Shown: positions 53,015-61,698, counted from the first letter of the stretch. The stretch: DNA of 64,000 nt from Falsirhodobacter sp. alg1 (GCF_000739715.2 NZ_BBJC02000001.1:342737-406736); one strand, 5' to 3'. The notes: generated by a model from the sequence alone, not told the origin. A program made the numbers and translations.

Positions 53015-53716
53015 ATGACGCATAGGGTAACGGTTGCTTCCTACAACATCCACAAAGGGGTGGGCACGGACAGGAAGCGTGATCTTCACCGGATTGCCGC
53101 GGTTATTGCCGAACTGGATGCCGATATCATCGCCCTGCAGGAGGCCGATATGCGCTTTGGCGATCGGCGCGGTCTGCTGGATCTGGAGGCCATGCAGTGC
53201 GATCTTGGGCTGCGCCGGATCGAGGTGCCGGGGTATGAGCTGTCCCACGGGTGGCATGGAAATGTTCTGCTGGTACGGGACAGTGTCGTGTCGGGTGAAG
53301 TGCATGCGATGGCCTTGCCGGGGCCGGAGCCGCGTGGTGCGGTGGTGGCTGATCTTGTGGTACGAGGGGTGCCGCTGCGGGCCATCGGCACCCATATGGC
53401 ACTGCTGGGCGCGGCGCGGGTCCGGCAGGTGGCGGCGGTGCTGGACCGGATGGCCGCGATGGCCGATTGTCCGACAGTGCTGATGGGCGACACGAACGAA
53501 TGGCGCAAGGGCGCGTGGACGCTCAAGGGGTTCCTGCCGCATTTCCCGCAAAGCCCGCTGACGCCCAGCTTTCCCTCCCGTTATCCGGTGCTGCCGTTGG
53601 ATCGGGTCATGCTGAGCAGGGGAAGCATCCTGTCGTTTGCCGCGCACCGGTCGGAATTGTCACGGCGCGCGTCGGACCATCTGCCAGTCCGTGCCATGCT
53701 GGAACTGCCTGTATGA
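53015..53716 (+). CDS. Endonuclease/exonuclease/phosphatase family protein
   Basis: A 233-residue EEP-fold hydrolase: VASYNIHKGVG, IIALQEADMRFG (metal glutamate), GTHMALLGAARVRQV, VLMGDTNEW and the final RASDHLPVRAML with the catalytic Asp-His. No signal peptide is visible. Substrates in this family range from DNA to phospholipid headgroups. The 4-base overlap with a phospholipase D family gene makes a phospholipid-related role attractive but unproven. Confidence 0.85.
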   Translation: MTHRVTVASYNIHKGVGTDRKRDLHRIAAVIAELDADIIALQEADMRFGDRRGLLDLEAMQCDLGLRRIEVPGYELSHGWHGNVLLVRDSVVSGEVHAMALPGPEPRGAVVADLVVRGVPLRAIGTHMALLGAARVRQVAAVLDRMAAMADCPTVLMGDTNEWRKGAWTLKGFLPHFPQSPLTPSFPSRYPVLPLDRVMLSRGSILSFAAHRSELSRRASDHLPVRAMLELPV

Positions 53717-55227
53717 TGATGGACGGGCTGACGCTTCTGCTGTGGACCTTTGGCACTGTGGTGGTGGTGGCTGCCGCGTCAATGCTGACCTACCGCTCCT
53801 ATCGCCGGTGGGCACGGCGTGTGCGGGGGCCGGTGCAGAAGGCATTGCTCCGAAGCGGCCCGCCGACTGCGCTGGACGGGCTGGTGCCAGACGGCGATGC
53901 TGCAAGGCTTCTGACATTGCAGGACGGGCGTCATGCCTTTGCAGCGCGGCTGGAAACGGCGCGTCTTGCAGGGCGCAGCCTCGATCTGATGTATTATCTT
54001 TGGTATTCCGACCTGACCGGATGGCTGCTGATGGCGGAACTGGTCCGGGCGGCCGACAGGGGGGTCCGCGTGCGCCTGCTGCTGGACGATGTGAATGTCC
54101 AGGGGCTGGACCGCACGTTCCTGGCCCTGAACCAGCATCCGAATATCGACATCCGTCTGTTTAATCCTGTCCGCAGCCGCAGCCATGCGCTGCGCCGCAT
54201 TGCCGAAACGCTTCTGGGTCTTGCCCGGTTCAACCGCCGAATGCATGGCAAGATGTGGATTGCCGATGGGGCCATGGCTATCATCGGGGGCCGCAATATC
54301 GGTGATACCTATTTCAATGCCATGGAGGCGGGGGGAACCCGTTCGCATGATCTGGATATGGCTGTGACCGGCCCGCCGGTGGCCGAGGCCGAAACGGTTT
54401 TCGATGCCTTCTGGAACCTCGGGCTGTCCCTGCCGATCGTCACGCTTTGGCCAAAGCTGCGCGTTTCGGATGAAAACTTCCGTCGCCGTCTTCGCCGTCG
54501 TGCAAGCAATGGTGCCGCCCGGAAATACTGTCGGAAAATGCCCCGGAAGGTACTTTCCGCCCCCTTTGCCAAGGGGGAGGTGGCGCTGGTCGCCGACCCT
54601 CCGCACAAGGTGTACGGTCATGATCCGGAGGCATGGCTGATCCACCGGCTGCCGACATTTCTGAACAGTGCAAGACGGCAGGTGCGGATCGTCACCCCTT
54701 ATTTCGTGCCGGGCCAGGAGGGGCTTCGGGTTCTGACCGACCTTGCGCGCAGTGGCGTACAGGTTCAGGTCGTGACCAATGCGCTGTGTTCTACTGATAA
54801 TCTGATCGTGTACGGGGCCTATGCCCGTTATCGTAGGGCCTTGCTGCGGGCGGGGGTGGAGCTGTTCGAATACGGGCCGGCCCCCGATGCGGGGCGGCGT
54901 GTGTTGCTGCATGAAAAACTGTTTCTGGTGGATGGCGAACGGGCGCTGGTCGGGTCGGTCAATTATGATCTGCGCTCTGCTTTCATGAATACCGAATTGG
55001 CCCTGTACATTGATGCGTCGGATACGGTGGCAGAGCTGATGGCGGATTTCGATACGCTGATTTCCCCGGTTGCGGCGTTCAGACTGGTGCCTCAGGGCCG
55101 CAAGCATGTGTTCGAGGTGCAGCGGGATGGCATGCCCGCCGTCATTGCGGCAGATCCCTATGCCGGAAAAATGCGGCGTTTGCGGTCATGGATTGTGGGG
55201 CATCTGCCCATCCAGTCATACCTGTAA
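53713..55227 (+). CDS. Phospholipase D/cardiolipin synthase-like protein, membrane-anchored
   Basis: A 504-residue protein with one N-terminal membrane segment (LTLLLWTFGTVVVVAAASML) and two PLD catalytic motifs: MHGKMWIADGAMAIIGGRN and LHEKLFLVDGERALVGSVN (HxKxxxxD). Two motifs and the anchor fit cardiolipin synthases and periplasm-facing phospholipases. The ATG at 53713 overlaps the stop of the EEP-fold gene. The longer frame upstream is not family-like. It lies next to phyR, on the edge of the stress island. Confidence 0.87.
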   Translation: MMMDGLTLLLWTFGTVVVVAAASMLTYRSYRRWARRVRGPVQKALLRSGPPTALDGLVPDGDAARLLTLQDGRHAFAARLETARLAGRSLDLMYYLWYSDLTGWLLMAELVRAADRGVRVRLLLDDVNVQGLDRTFLALNQHPNIDIRLFNPVRSRSHALRRIAETLLGLARFNRRMHGKMWIADGAMAIIGGRNIGDTYFNAMEAGGTRSHDLDMAVTGPPVAEAETVFDAFWNLGLSLPIVTLWPKLRVSDENFRRRLRRRASNGAARKYCRKMPRKVLSAPFAKGEVALVADPPHKVYGHDPEAWLIHRLPTFLNSARRQVRIVTPYFVPGQEGLRVLTDLARSGVQVQVVTNALCSTDNLIVYGAYARYRRALLRAGVELFEYGPAPDAGRRVLLHEKLFLVDGERALVGSVNYDLRSAFMNTELALYIDASDTVAELMADFDTLISPVAAFRLVPQGRKHVFEVQRDGMPAVIAADPYAGKMRRLRSWIVGHLPIQSYL

Positions 55228-55249
55228 CGCCTGTATTCCACCGGCCATG

Positions 55250-55283
55250 AAAAAGGCGCCGCATGTTCGATGCGGCGCCCTTT
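55250..55283 (-). terminator. Rho-independent terminator of phyR
   Basis: A 10-base stem (55255-55264 with 55270-55279, loop GTTCG). On the minus strand it is followed by TTTTTCA, so it chiefly serves phyR. The other strand has only CTTTCC and may serve the PLD gene weakly. Confidence 0.85.
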
Positions 55284-55301
55284 CCTTCTGTTTCGGCAGG
55301 T

Positions 55302-56111
55302 TCAGGCCGTCAGTGTTTCCGTGGACGAGAAGAACATGGCCTGGCTGACAGCCGAACGCACCTGATCCTCATGATAAGGTTTGGTAATCAGGAATGCGGG
55401 TTCGTTCATCTGTCCGGTCAGGAGCCGCTCGGGGAAGGCGGTGATGAAGATGACGGGCATGTCATCGAACTGCTTCAGGATGTCGTTCACGGCATCCACG
55501 CCCGATGAATTATCTGCCAACTGGATATCGGCCAGAACCAGATCCGGCCGTTCGCGGGCTGCAAGGGCCCCAGCCTCTGTCCGGGTGCGGGCAATACCGG
55601 TGATCTCGTGGCCCATTTCCTTGACGATGGCCGAAATGTCCATCGCGATGATGGCCTCATCCTCGATGATCATGACCTTGCCAGCGACGGCATTCGACAT
55701 TTCCCGCTGCGCAATCTCGACCAGATCCGTGGCCTCATCCGCCTCGACCTGCATGATTGCGCCGATCTCGTCATGGGTGAACCCTTCGATCGCATGGAGC
55801 AATAGCGCTTCCCGCGTGTTCGGGGTCAGGTTCGCCATGTAGTTCTGTGCCTTTTCCGACATGCGGTTATCGGGATCACCCAAAGGTGCCCCGGCGCTTG
55901 CCCAGACAAGGTGGAAGGCGTGGAACAGGCCGACTTTTGCATTGTCGATCCCTTCGAAGATCGACGTATCTTCCAGAATTGCTTCCAGTGTGGCTGCGGC
56001 AAAGGCGTCGCCCGTAGATTGGCTACCCGTGAGGGCACGCGCGTACCGCCGCAGATAAGGAAGGTTTGCCCCGATCACAGTGGAAAGGTCACGCGTGGCG
56101 TCCGACGGCAT
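55302..56111 (-). CDS. phyR: General stress response anti-anti-sigma regulator PhyR
   Basis: A 269-residue PhyR: an N-terminal sigma-factor mimic (about 10-140, with NLPYLRRYARALTGSQ and TREALLLHAIEGFTHDEIGAIM corresponding to sigma regions 2 and 4) fused to a C-terminal receiver. The receiver has acidic residues at E150/D151, phosphoacceptor D195 in VLADIQLADNSSG, and FLITKPYHEDQV. When phosphorylated, the sigma-like part binds NepR and frees EcfG. GAGG is 8 bases before the ATG. It diverges from nepR-ecfG through a shared promoter repeat. Confidence 0.95.
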   Translation of the reverse strand: MPSDATRDLSTVIGANLPYLRRYARALTGSQSTGDAFAAATLEAILEDTSIFEGIDNAKVGLFHAFHLVWASAGAPLGDPDNRMSEKAQNYMANLTPNTREALLLHAIEGFTHDEIGAIMQVEADEATDLVEIAQREMSNAVAGKVMIIEDEAIIAMDISAIVKEMGHEITGIARTRTEAGALAARERPDLVLADIQLADNSSGVDAVNDILKQFDDMPVIFITAFPERLLTGQMNEPAFLITKPYHEDQVRSAVSQAMFFSSTETLTA

Positions 56112-56140
56112 TGAATGTCCTCTTCAAGCTCATTTTCTCG

Positions 56141-56165
56141 GGAACCAAACACATTGCATGGCGTT
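56141..56165 (+). promoter_or_regulatory. EcfG-type promoter of nepR-ecfG
   Basis: GGAAC (56141-56145), a 16-base spacer and CGTT (56162-56165), the exact alphaproteobacterial general-stress consensus. The expected start point is near 56172, leaving about 45 bases of leader before nepR. This means EcfG would amplify its own operon. Confidence 0.82.
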
Positions 56166-56172
56166 TGGTTCC
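56148..56172 (-). promoter_or_regulatory. EcfG-type promoter of phyR
   Basis: On the minus strand GGAAC (56172-56168), 16 bases, then TGTT (56151-56148), one base off the consensus. It is the mirror half of the nepR promoter: GGAACCAAAC at 56141-56150 and GTTTGGTTCC at 56163-56172 form a perfect inverted repeat with a 12-base centre. Confidence 0.7.
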
Positions 56173-56216
56173 AAACAATATTGTTCCCGAATCGAAAGTA
56201 GCGAGTTTTGGATCAG

Positions 56217-56363
56217 ATGGCAAAAGAGCGCGATAACTCTGCTTCGTTCCGTCAGATAGACGAGAACCTCAAGCGGGTCTACGATGAGGCGCTGGAGCAG
56301 GAGGTCCCTGACCGTTTTGCGCAGCTCCTTGCCCAGCTTCGGGAAAAAGGGGTCGAAAAATGA
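56217..56363 (+). CDS. nepR: Anti-sigma factor NepR
   Basis: A 48-residue protein with the NepR core FRQIDENLKRVYDEALEQ then VPDRFAQLLAQLRE, two amphipathic helices that wrap around EcfG and are captured by PhyR. It is shorter than most NepR proteins, with only about ten residues before the core and no long tail. Its stop overlaps the ecfG start (ATGA), giving coupled, near-stoichiometric translation. The gene is easily missed because of its size. Confidence 0.92.
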   Translation: MAKERDNSASFRQIDENLKRVYDEALEQEVPDRFAQLLAQLREKGVEK

Positions 56364-56944
56364 GCGGTATGGATCGTTCTGTAGAGACCCATCGGGACCC
56401 TCGGGACGAGCTTCCCGATCACCTGCCTGCATTGCGGGCCTTTGCGATTTCGCTGACGCGGAACGTTTCGGTCGCGGATGATCTGGTGCAGGACACCATC
56501 GTCAAGGCGTGGACAAACTTCGACAAGTTCACGGTCGGGACCAACTTGCGGGCATGGCTGTTCACGATCCTGCGCAACACCTTCTATTCGGACAAGCGCA
56601 AGAACCGTCGTGAGGTGCCCGATCCCGAAGGTGCCCATGCCGCATCCCTTTTCGTCAAGCCTGACCACGACGGGCGTATGGCGCTGACCGAATTCAGCGC
56701 GGCGTTCGACAAGCTGACGCCCGAGCACCGCGAGGTGCTTATCCTGGTGGGTGCCTCCGGGTTTTCCTACGAAGAGGCGGCCGGCATGATGAATGTCGCG
56801 GTCGGTACCGTCAAAAGCCGAGCGAACCGGGCCCGTGCCCGTCTGGCAGAGCTTTTACATCTGGCAGAGGGCGAACATGCCTTTGCCGGAGAGGATGGTA
56901 CCACGATGGCTGTCATGTCCCGTTCGGGTATGAATGCTGCATGA
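56360..56944 (+). CDS. ecfG: General stress response ECF sigma factor EcfG
   Basis: A 194-residue ECF sigma factor of the EcfG (ECF15) group. Region 2 spans about 22-90 (LPALRAFAISLTRNVSVADDLVQDTIVKAW, LRAWLFTILRNTFYSDKRK). Region 4 spans about 120-170 (FDKLTPEHREVLILVGASGFSYEEAA, VGTVKSRANRARARL). It lies between nepR and a HisKA_2-type kinase gene, overlapping both by 4 bases. It should read GGAAC-N16/17-CGTT promoters, several of which are in this window. Confidence 0.95.
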   Translation: MSGMDRSVETHRDPRDELPDHLPALRAFAISLTRNVSVADDLVQDTIVKAWTNFDKFTVGTNLRAWLFTILRNTFYSDKRKNRREVPDPEGAHAASLFVKPDHDGRMALTEFSAAFDKLTPEHREVLILVGASGFSYEEAAGMMNVAVGTVKSRANRARARLAELLHLAEGEHAFAGEDGTTMAVMSRSGMNAA

Positions 56945-58692
56945 CCAGTTGGAAGGCCGATTTCGACCGTGCCTCAAAGACGCTAGGCTTTCGCCTAGCG
57001 TTTCTTTTGGGGATTGCGCTGTTGCCGCTGTGCATGGTCTCGGCCATCCAGTCTGCCGCGATGCTGAAGGAGACGCGCGCGCGCTCCGAGGCCGCCTTGA
57101 TGGGGGAAACCATGCGCGCGGCCGAGGCGGACCTGCTGCTGATCCAGCGGGCACGCGGGGCCGTCGCGGCGCTGACCCGGCTGGTCGTGCCGGTCATGGG
57201 GGATATCGACGCCTGCAACGCGATGATGCGCAATTTTGTCGGAACATCCGGCATCTATCGCAGCGCCGTTTTCATCGACCGGTCCGGCATATCGCACTGT
57301 TCGTCGAGTGAAGACCAGCTTGATATTTCCAATGACACCGAGTTTCAGGTGGCCCTGGAAGAAAAACGCCCGCTGATCCGTTTGGCGTCCGGCATCGGTG
57401 CGGGAAATGAATCGGTGATTATCGTCGCCGATCCGGTCATGCAGGGTGATACCGTTCTGGGCTACATGTCGTTGTCGCTGCCCCATGATGCGCTGACATC
57501 CAATCGGGTTTCACCGCGCACCACGGCACATCCGCCGGCTTTGCTGACCTATGACGCGACGGGAAACATCCTGACCTCCAGCGTGGACATGGAGGAAATT
57601 ACCTCTGTTTTGCCGCAGAACCGATCCCTGACGGCATTGTCGATGGCCAATGAGGATGTGTCGTTCACTGCCAGAACGGCCGAAGGGCGTTCGCGGTCCT
57701 TTGCCGTGATCCCGATCGTGCCGGATCTGCTTTATGCAATGGGAAGCTGGTCTGCCGAGGGCGATGATGTCTGGTATCTACGGATGCTGCCATCGCTGAC
57801 CTTGCCGTTCGCGATGTGGCTCGCGTGTCTGATCGTGGCGTTTCTGGCTGTGGAACGTTCGGTCACGCGGCATGTGCGGGTCTTGCGGACCGCCATGTCG
57901 GGCTTTGGCGATGGCAAGCGGATCATCGGCCGGATGGATATGGCGAATGCGCCGACCGAATTGCGCGATCTGTCGGAAACATTCGAACATATGACCGATA
58001 CCATCCTGCATGACGAGGCAGAGATGGAGGACATGATCCACCAGAAAGAGGTTCTGCTGCGTGAGGTCCATCACCGCGTCAAGAACAACCTCCAGCTTAT
58101 CGCCTCGATCATGAACATGCAGATGCGGCAGGCAAGATCGGCCGAGGCAAAGTCGTTGATGAAGGGTCTGCAGGAGCGGGTGATGAGCCTTGCGACCATC
58201 CACCGCGAACTTTACCAGACCTCGGGGCTGACCGATATCCGTGCGGATGAACTGCTGGTCGACATCTCTCGTCAGGTGGTGAAGCTGGCATCGGGGCCGG
58301 GGCGGCAGATCGGGCTGGGGCATTCCTTTGCCGATGTGCGGCTGACCCCGGATCAGGCTGTGCCGCTGTCGCTCTTGCTGACCGAGGCGTTGGCCAATGC
58401 GGTGAAATATGCCGGTGCCCATGAGGGCAAGCCCCGGATCGAGGTGGCCTTGTGGCGCGAGGGGGGTACGCAGGCGGTGCTGGAGGTCAGCAATACCGTA
58501 GGCCCGAATGGCCAGATGTCGGATGCCGAAGGGACGGGGCTGGGCGCCCAGCTTCTTGCGGCCTTCGCTCAACAAATCGGGGGAAAGGTCGACATTACCC
58601 ACGATGACGATAAATATACCCTTAGCGTGGCATTCGAGGTACGACCCTTGAATGAGGCTGAGGCCCGCATTTCGGGGGATGTGACATCCTGA
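56941..58692 (+). CDS. Membrane sensor histidine kinase (HisKA_2/HWE type), PhyK-like
   Basis: A 583-residue kinase. Membrane segments at about 17-38 and 281-304 enclose a periplasmic sensor of about 240 residues. After a HAMP-like linker comes the phosphoacceptor region LLREVHHRVKNNLQLIASI (H377/H378), the HisKA_2 signature, then an ATPase domain with LLTEALANAVKYAGAH and GTGLGAQLLAAF. This kinase class phosphorylates PhyR. Its place in the nepR-ecfG operon, coupled by ATGA, makes it the likely input sensor, like PhyK of Caulobacter. The signal is unknown. Confidence 0.9.
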   Translation: MTSWKADFDRASKTLGFRLAFLLGIALLPLCMVSAIQSAAMLKETRARSEAALMGETMRAAEADLLLIQRARGAVAALTRLVVPVMGDIDACNAMMRNFVGTSGIYRSAVFIDRSGISHCSSSEDQLDISNDTEFQVALEEKRPLIRLASGIGAGNESVIIVADPVMQGDTVLGYMSLSLPHDALTSNRVSPRTTAHPPALLTYDATGNILTSSVDMEEITSVLPQNRSLTALSMANEDVSFTARTAEGRSRSFAVIPIVPDLLYAMGSWSAEGDDVWYLRMLPSLTLPFAMWLACLIVAFLAVERSVTRHVRVLRTAMSGFGDGKRIIGRMDMANAPTELRDLSETFEHMTDTILHDEAEMEDMIHQKEVLLREVHHRVKNNLQLIASIMNMQMRQARSAEAKSLMKGLQERVMSLATIHRELYQTSGLTDIRADELLVDISRQVVKLASGPGRQIGLGHSFADVRLTPDQAVPLSLLLTEALANAVKYAGAHEGKPRIEVALWREGGTQAVLEVSNTVGPNGQMSDAEGTGLGAQLLAAFAQQIGGKVDITHDDDKYTLSVAFEVRPLNEAEARISGDVTS

Positions 58693-58722
58693 ACCTGATC
58701 GGCTGGCAAGAATGGGGTAAGA

Positions 58723-60291
58723 ATGCGACGGCAGGTATCAGGTGATGACAGGCGGGCTTCGACGCAGGTGTTCATCACCGGGTCCGAAGCCTACCCCGAG
58801 CTTGAGCGGGCGTTTCTGGCGGCCGAGACGGAAATCCATGCCAGCTTCCGCATTTTCGATCCCCGTACCCGTCTGCGATCGGCCGAAGGTCTGGCTGTCG
58901 GGGAAAGCTGGTCGGATCTGATTGCCCATGTTCTGCAAAAGGGCGTGGCGATCCGGATGATCCTGTCGGATTTCGATCCGGTTGGCCGTTCTGCCCTGCA
59001 CCGGGGAACATGGCGAAGCGTACGGTTGTGGAAAGCTGCGGCTGCAAGCGCGGGGCCGGATGCGAGGCTGGAGATCCATGCTGCGATGCATCCGGCACAA
59101 AGCGGGACCTTGGTCCGTATGGCGTTCTGGTGGAAAGCGAAGCGCAAGACGGATCGTATCTGTGCCTGGCTGAACGAGATGCCTGAAGCAGAGCGCCATG
59201 AGGTGCTGGAAGACATGCCGGGCCTCTCGGACCGGATTGTGACCCTTGCAGACGGCCGGTGCCGTGCCCGCAGATTTCTGTTGCCCCATCTTTTTCCTGC
59301 CACCCATCACCAGAAGCTGGCGGTATTCGACCGTCGTAAGCTGTATATCGGCGGGCTGGATCTGGATGAACGTCGCTATGACACCCCGAACCACGATCGT
59401 CCGGGGGATCAGACATGGCATGATGTGCAGATGATGATGGAAGGCCCCGTCGTGACGGAGGCGCAGGCGCATCTGGACAGTTTTCTGGATGTGGTCGAGG
59501 GAAAAAACCCGCCCGCAAAGGCGCGCCGCTTTCTGCGCACGCTAAGCCGGAGGCGGCGGATTGCCTTGTGGCATTACGGGCCGAAACCTGTTGCCCATGA
59601 ACTGCGCCAGGCCCATGAGGCGCTGTGCAGCAGGGCGCAGAATCTGATCTATCTCGAAACCCAGTTCTTTCGTGATTTGAGTTTGGCGCGGCATCTGGTG
59701 CGGGCGGCAGAACGGAATCCTCAATTGGGTCTGATTCTGATCCTGCCTGCAGCCCCCGAAGATGTGGCGTTTGACAACCGCGCGGGTATCGATGCGCGCT
59801 TTGGCGAATACCAGCAGGCGCGTGCGCTCAGAATGCTGCGCAAGGCATTCGGCGCGCGGATATTCATCGGCGGTGCTGCGCAACCCCGATCCATGACGCG
59901 CCAGACCAGCCATGACAGGGACCGCCTGCAGGGGGCGCCCTTGATCTACATCCACGCCAAGGTGTCGATTTTTGATGATGTGTCGGCCATCGTGTCTTCG
60001 GCCAATCTGAACGGGCGCAGCCTGTCGTGGGATACCGAGGCAGGAGTATATCTGAACAGTGCCCGCGATGTTGCAGAGCTTCGGCGTCGGGCAATGGGGC
60101 ATTGGCTGCCAGCCGATGCGGCGCCCGCATTTTTCGACGTGTCCGGCGCCCCCGCTGCCTGGGCGGCACTGGCGCGTGAAAACCACAGGGCGGCCCCTGA
60201 AAACCGCCGTGGTTTCATTCTGCCCTATGATATCACCGTGGCCGAGGATTTCGGGCAGAACGCGCCGGGTGTCCCTGACGAGATGATGTGA
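58723..60291 (+). CDS. Phospholipase D family protein (soluble)
   Basis: A 522-residue protein with two PLD motifs, THHQKLAVFDRRKLYIGGLD and IHAKVSIFDDVSAIVSSANL, and the eukaryote-like spacing and R-F-DPRTR start (IHASFRIFDPRTRLRS) of secreted or cytosolic phospholipases D. There is no membrane anchor and no clear signal peptide. A GGGGTAAG ribosome site is just before the ATG. It follows the stress kinase gene by 30 bases and may be read from the same message. A role in membrane lipid turnover under stress is inference. Confidence 0.85.
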   Translation: MRRQVSGDDRRASTQVFITGSEAYPELERAFLAAETEIHASFRIFDPRTRLRSAEGLAVGESWSDLIAHVLQKGVAIRMILSDFDPVGRSALHRGTWRSVRLWKAAAASAGPDARLEIHAAMHPAQSGTLVRMAFWWKAKRKTDRICAWLNEMPEAERHEVLEDMPGLSDRIVTLADGRCRARRFLLPHLFPATHHQKLAVFDRRKLYIGGLDLDERRYDTPNHDRPGDQTWHDVQMMMEGPVVTEAQAHLDSFLDVVEGKNPPAKARRFLRTLSRRRRIALWHYGPKPVAHELRQAHEALCSRAQNLIYLETQFFRDLSLARHLVRAAERNPQLGLILILPAAPEDVAFDNRAGIDARFGEYQQARALRMLRKAFGARIFIGGAAQPRSMTRQTSHDRDRLQGAPLIYIHAKVSIFDDVSAIVSSANLNGRSLSWDTEAGVYLNSARDVAELRRRAMGHWLPADAAPAFFDVSGAPAAWAALARENHRAAPENRRGFILPYDITVAEDFGQNAPGVPDEMM

Positions 60292-60293
60292 CC

Positions 60294-61349
60294 TCAGGGT
60301 TCGTTGGCAGGAAGCTTGGCGGTGCGGGTGGAATTGTTGATCTGAAGAACCCAGAGCAGCAGCGGGATGGCGACGATGCCGCCAATCGGACCCCAGAGCC
60401 ACATTCCGAAGACGAGCGACAGGAACACCAGCAGCGGATTGACCGCCGTATGCCGCCCGATCAATGTCGGCGTGATGAACTGCCCTTCGGCCCCGTTGAT
60501 CAGGATGTAGGCGATCACAGGCAGCAGGGCCTGCCATCCATCAAATACGGCAATTCCCCCAAACAGCAGCGACACGGTCATCATGGCAGGACCGATATAG
60601 AGAATGTAATTCAGCAGAAATGCGGCCAGTCCCCACAGCATTGCACCGGGCATGCCGATCAGATGCAGGACCCCGGCAACGGTCAAACCCTCTATCAGGT
60701 TGATGACCGTGATCGTCAGGAAATACCGGGCGACCAATGTCTCCGCGAGGTGCAGCCGGCGCGCCAGATCCGCCCGTTCAGACGGTTCCGCGAGGCGTGA
60801 GGCCCAGCCGTAGACATCGGCCCGTGTCAGCAGAAAAAAGAACAGCGCACCGATGAAGATCAAGATCTGGCCCGCAAAGGAGGGCGCGAACAGCAGGGCA
60901 TCGGCCATAGTAGGCATGGCTGATTCCAACCCCCCTTCAGCCGGTTCGGCGGTTCCCTGTGCGCCAGCAGCAGGCGGGCTGAGCGCATCCCGCAGACCAT
61001 CGGACATCTGGCTGAATCCGGAAATGAAACGGTGCAGGATATCGACGGTTGTCTGCAGTTCGGACCAGATCTGCGGAGCCTTGTCGAACAGGCGCATGAC
61101 CAAAGGCTGGGCCGCCGCTGCAAGCCCGCCGACAATCGTCAGCGTCAGCAGCAGGGACAACAGGGCTCCGACAACCGGCCGCATCCCCCAACGTGCCACA
61201 AGGTCCGAGATCGGGGAAAGCACGACGCCCGCGACCATCGCAAGGACCAAGGGGGCGAATATGCCCTCGCCGATGCGCAGGGCGGCAAACAGAGCAAAAA
61301 CGCCCATGAAAATAACAGCGTATCGTGCCAGACGATCAAGGCGATCCAT
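60294..61349 (-). CDS. AI-2E family transporter (PerM/YdiK-like permease)
   Basis: A 351-residue membrane protein with about eight helices. The N-terminal trio (YAVIFMGVFALFAALRIG, LVLAMVAGVVLSPISDL, LLSLLLTLTIVGGLAAAA), a central soluble loop (about 90-150, Pro/Ala-rich) and the family end NGAEGQFITPTLIGRHTAVNPLLVFLSLVFG are clear. Members export diverse substrates or act in ion homeostasis, and the autoinducer role is not general. AGGAG precedes the ATG, and an EcfG-type promoter lies 27 bases upstream. Confidence 0.9.
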   Translation of the reverse strand: MDRLDRLARYAVIFMGVFALFAALRIGEGIFAPLVLAMVAGVVLSPISDLVARWGMRPVVGALLSLLLTLTIVGGLAAAAQPLVMRLFDKAPQIWSELQTTVDILHRFISGFSQMSDGLRDALSPPAAGAQGTAEPAEGGLESAMPTMADALLFAPSFAGQILIFIGALFFFLLTRADVYGWASRLAEPSERADLARRLHLAETLVARYFLTITVINLIEGLTVAGVLHLIGMPGAMLWGLAAFLLNYILYIGPAMMTVSLLFGGIAVFDGWQALLPVIAYILINGAEGQFITPTLIGRHTAVNPLLVFLSLVFGMWLWGPIGGIVAIPLLLWVLQINNSTRTAKLPANEP

Positions 61350-61375
61350 TGGTGCTCCTGGAAATGTGATGAAGA

Positions 61376-61401
61376 AACGCGAGGTGGAACACCAAGGTTC
61401 C
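61376..61401 (-). promoter_or_regulatory. EcfG-type promoter of the AI-2E family gene
   Basis: On the minus strand GGAAC (61401-61397), 17 bases, CGTT (61379-61376). Both boxes match the general-stress consensus exactly. The start codon follows 27 bases later. Confidence 0.72.
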
Positions 61402-61465
61402 CCTTGGGGCCGCGATGTGGACGCAGCGTTGTGCCGGGGATGGGACCTGGTACAGAAAAATAGGT

Positions 61466-61654
61466 ATGAACCGGGATCAGACTGCCGGAAAACAGAAGAT
61501 CAAAGGTCGGGCCGGCCAGAAACAGCGCGACTTGGCGGATGATGATCTGGATCGTGCGGAACGAAAACGAGGCGAGATGAGTGGCGTACTGCACCAGAGG
61601 TACGGCCAAACCAAGTACGATGCCAAATTTGACAATTTTGCCAGCTGCTTCTGA
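61466..61654 (+). CDS. CsbD-like small stress protein
   Basis: A 62-residue hydrophilic protein: MNRDQTAGKQKIKGRAGQKQ, then DLADDDLDRAERKRGEMSG and LHQRYGQTKYDAK. The opening M-N-x-D-Q-x-x-G-K, the DDDLD centre and the Gx..QxRYG end are the CsbD family pattern, known as general-stress induced in several bacteria. It differs from typical members by the Cys/Phe-containing end NFASCF. The ribosome site is weak (AGGT at -5). It is divergent from the AI-2E family gene. A GGGGC-N16-CGTT (61406-61430) is a poor promoter match. Confidence 0.7.
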   Translation: MNRDQTAGKQKIKGRAGQKQRDLADDDLDRAERKRGEMSGVLHQRYGQTKYDAKFDNFASCF

Positions 61655-61670
61655 CTGGGCGATATGACAG

Positions 61671-61698
61671 AAAAAGGCCCGCCTTGCAGCGGGCCCTT
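61671..61698 (-). terminator. Rho-independent terminator of the envelope stress operon
   Basis: GGCCCGC (61676-61682) pairs with GCGGGCC (61689-61695), loop CTTGCA. On the minus strand it is followed by TTTTTCTG, just past the stop of the DUF3618-like gene. Confidence 0.85.

Noticed and set aside
61406..61430. EcfG promoter for the CsbD-like gene
   Set aside because: The -10 CGTT is present with a 16-base spacer, but the -35 reads GGGGC with two mismatches, too weak to claim.
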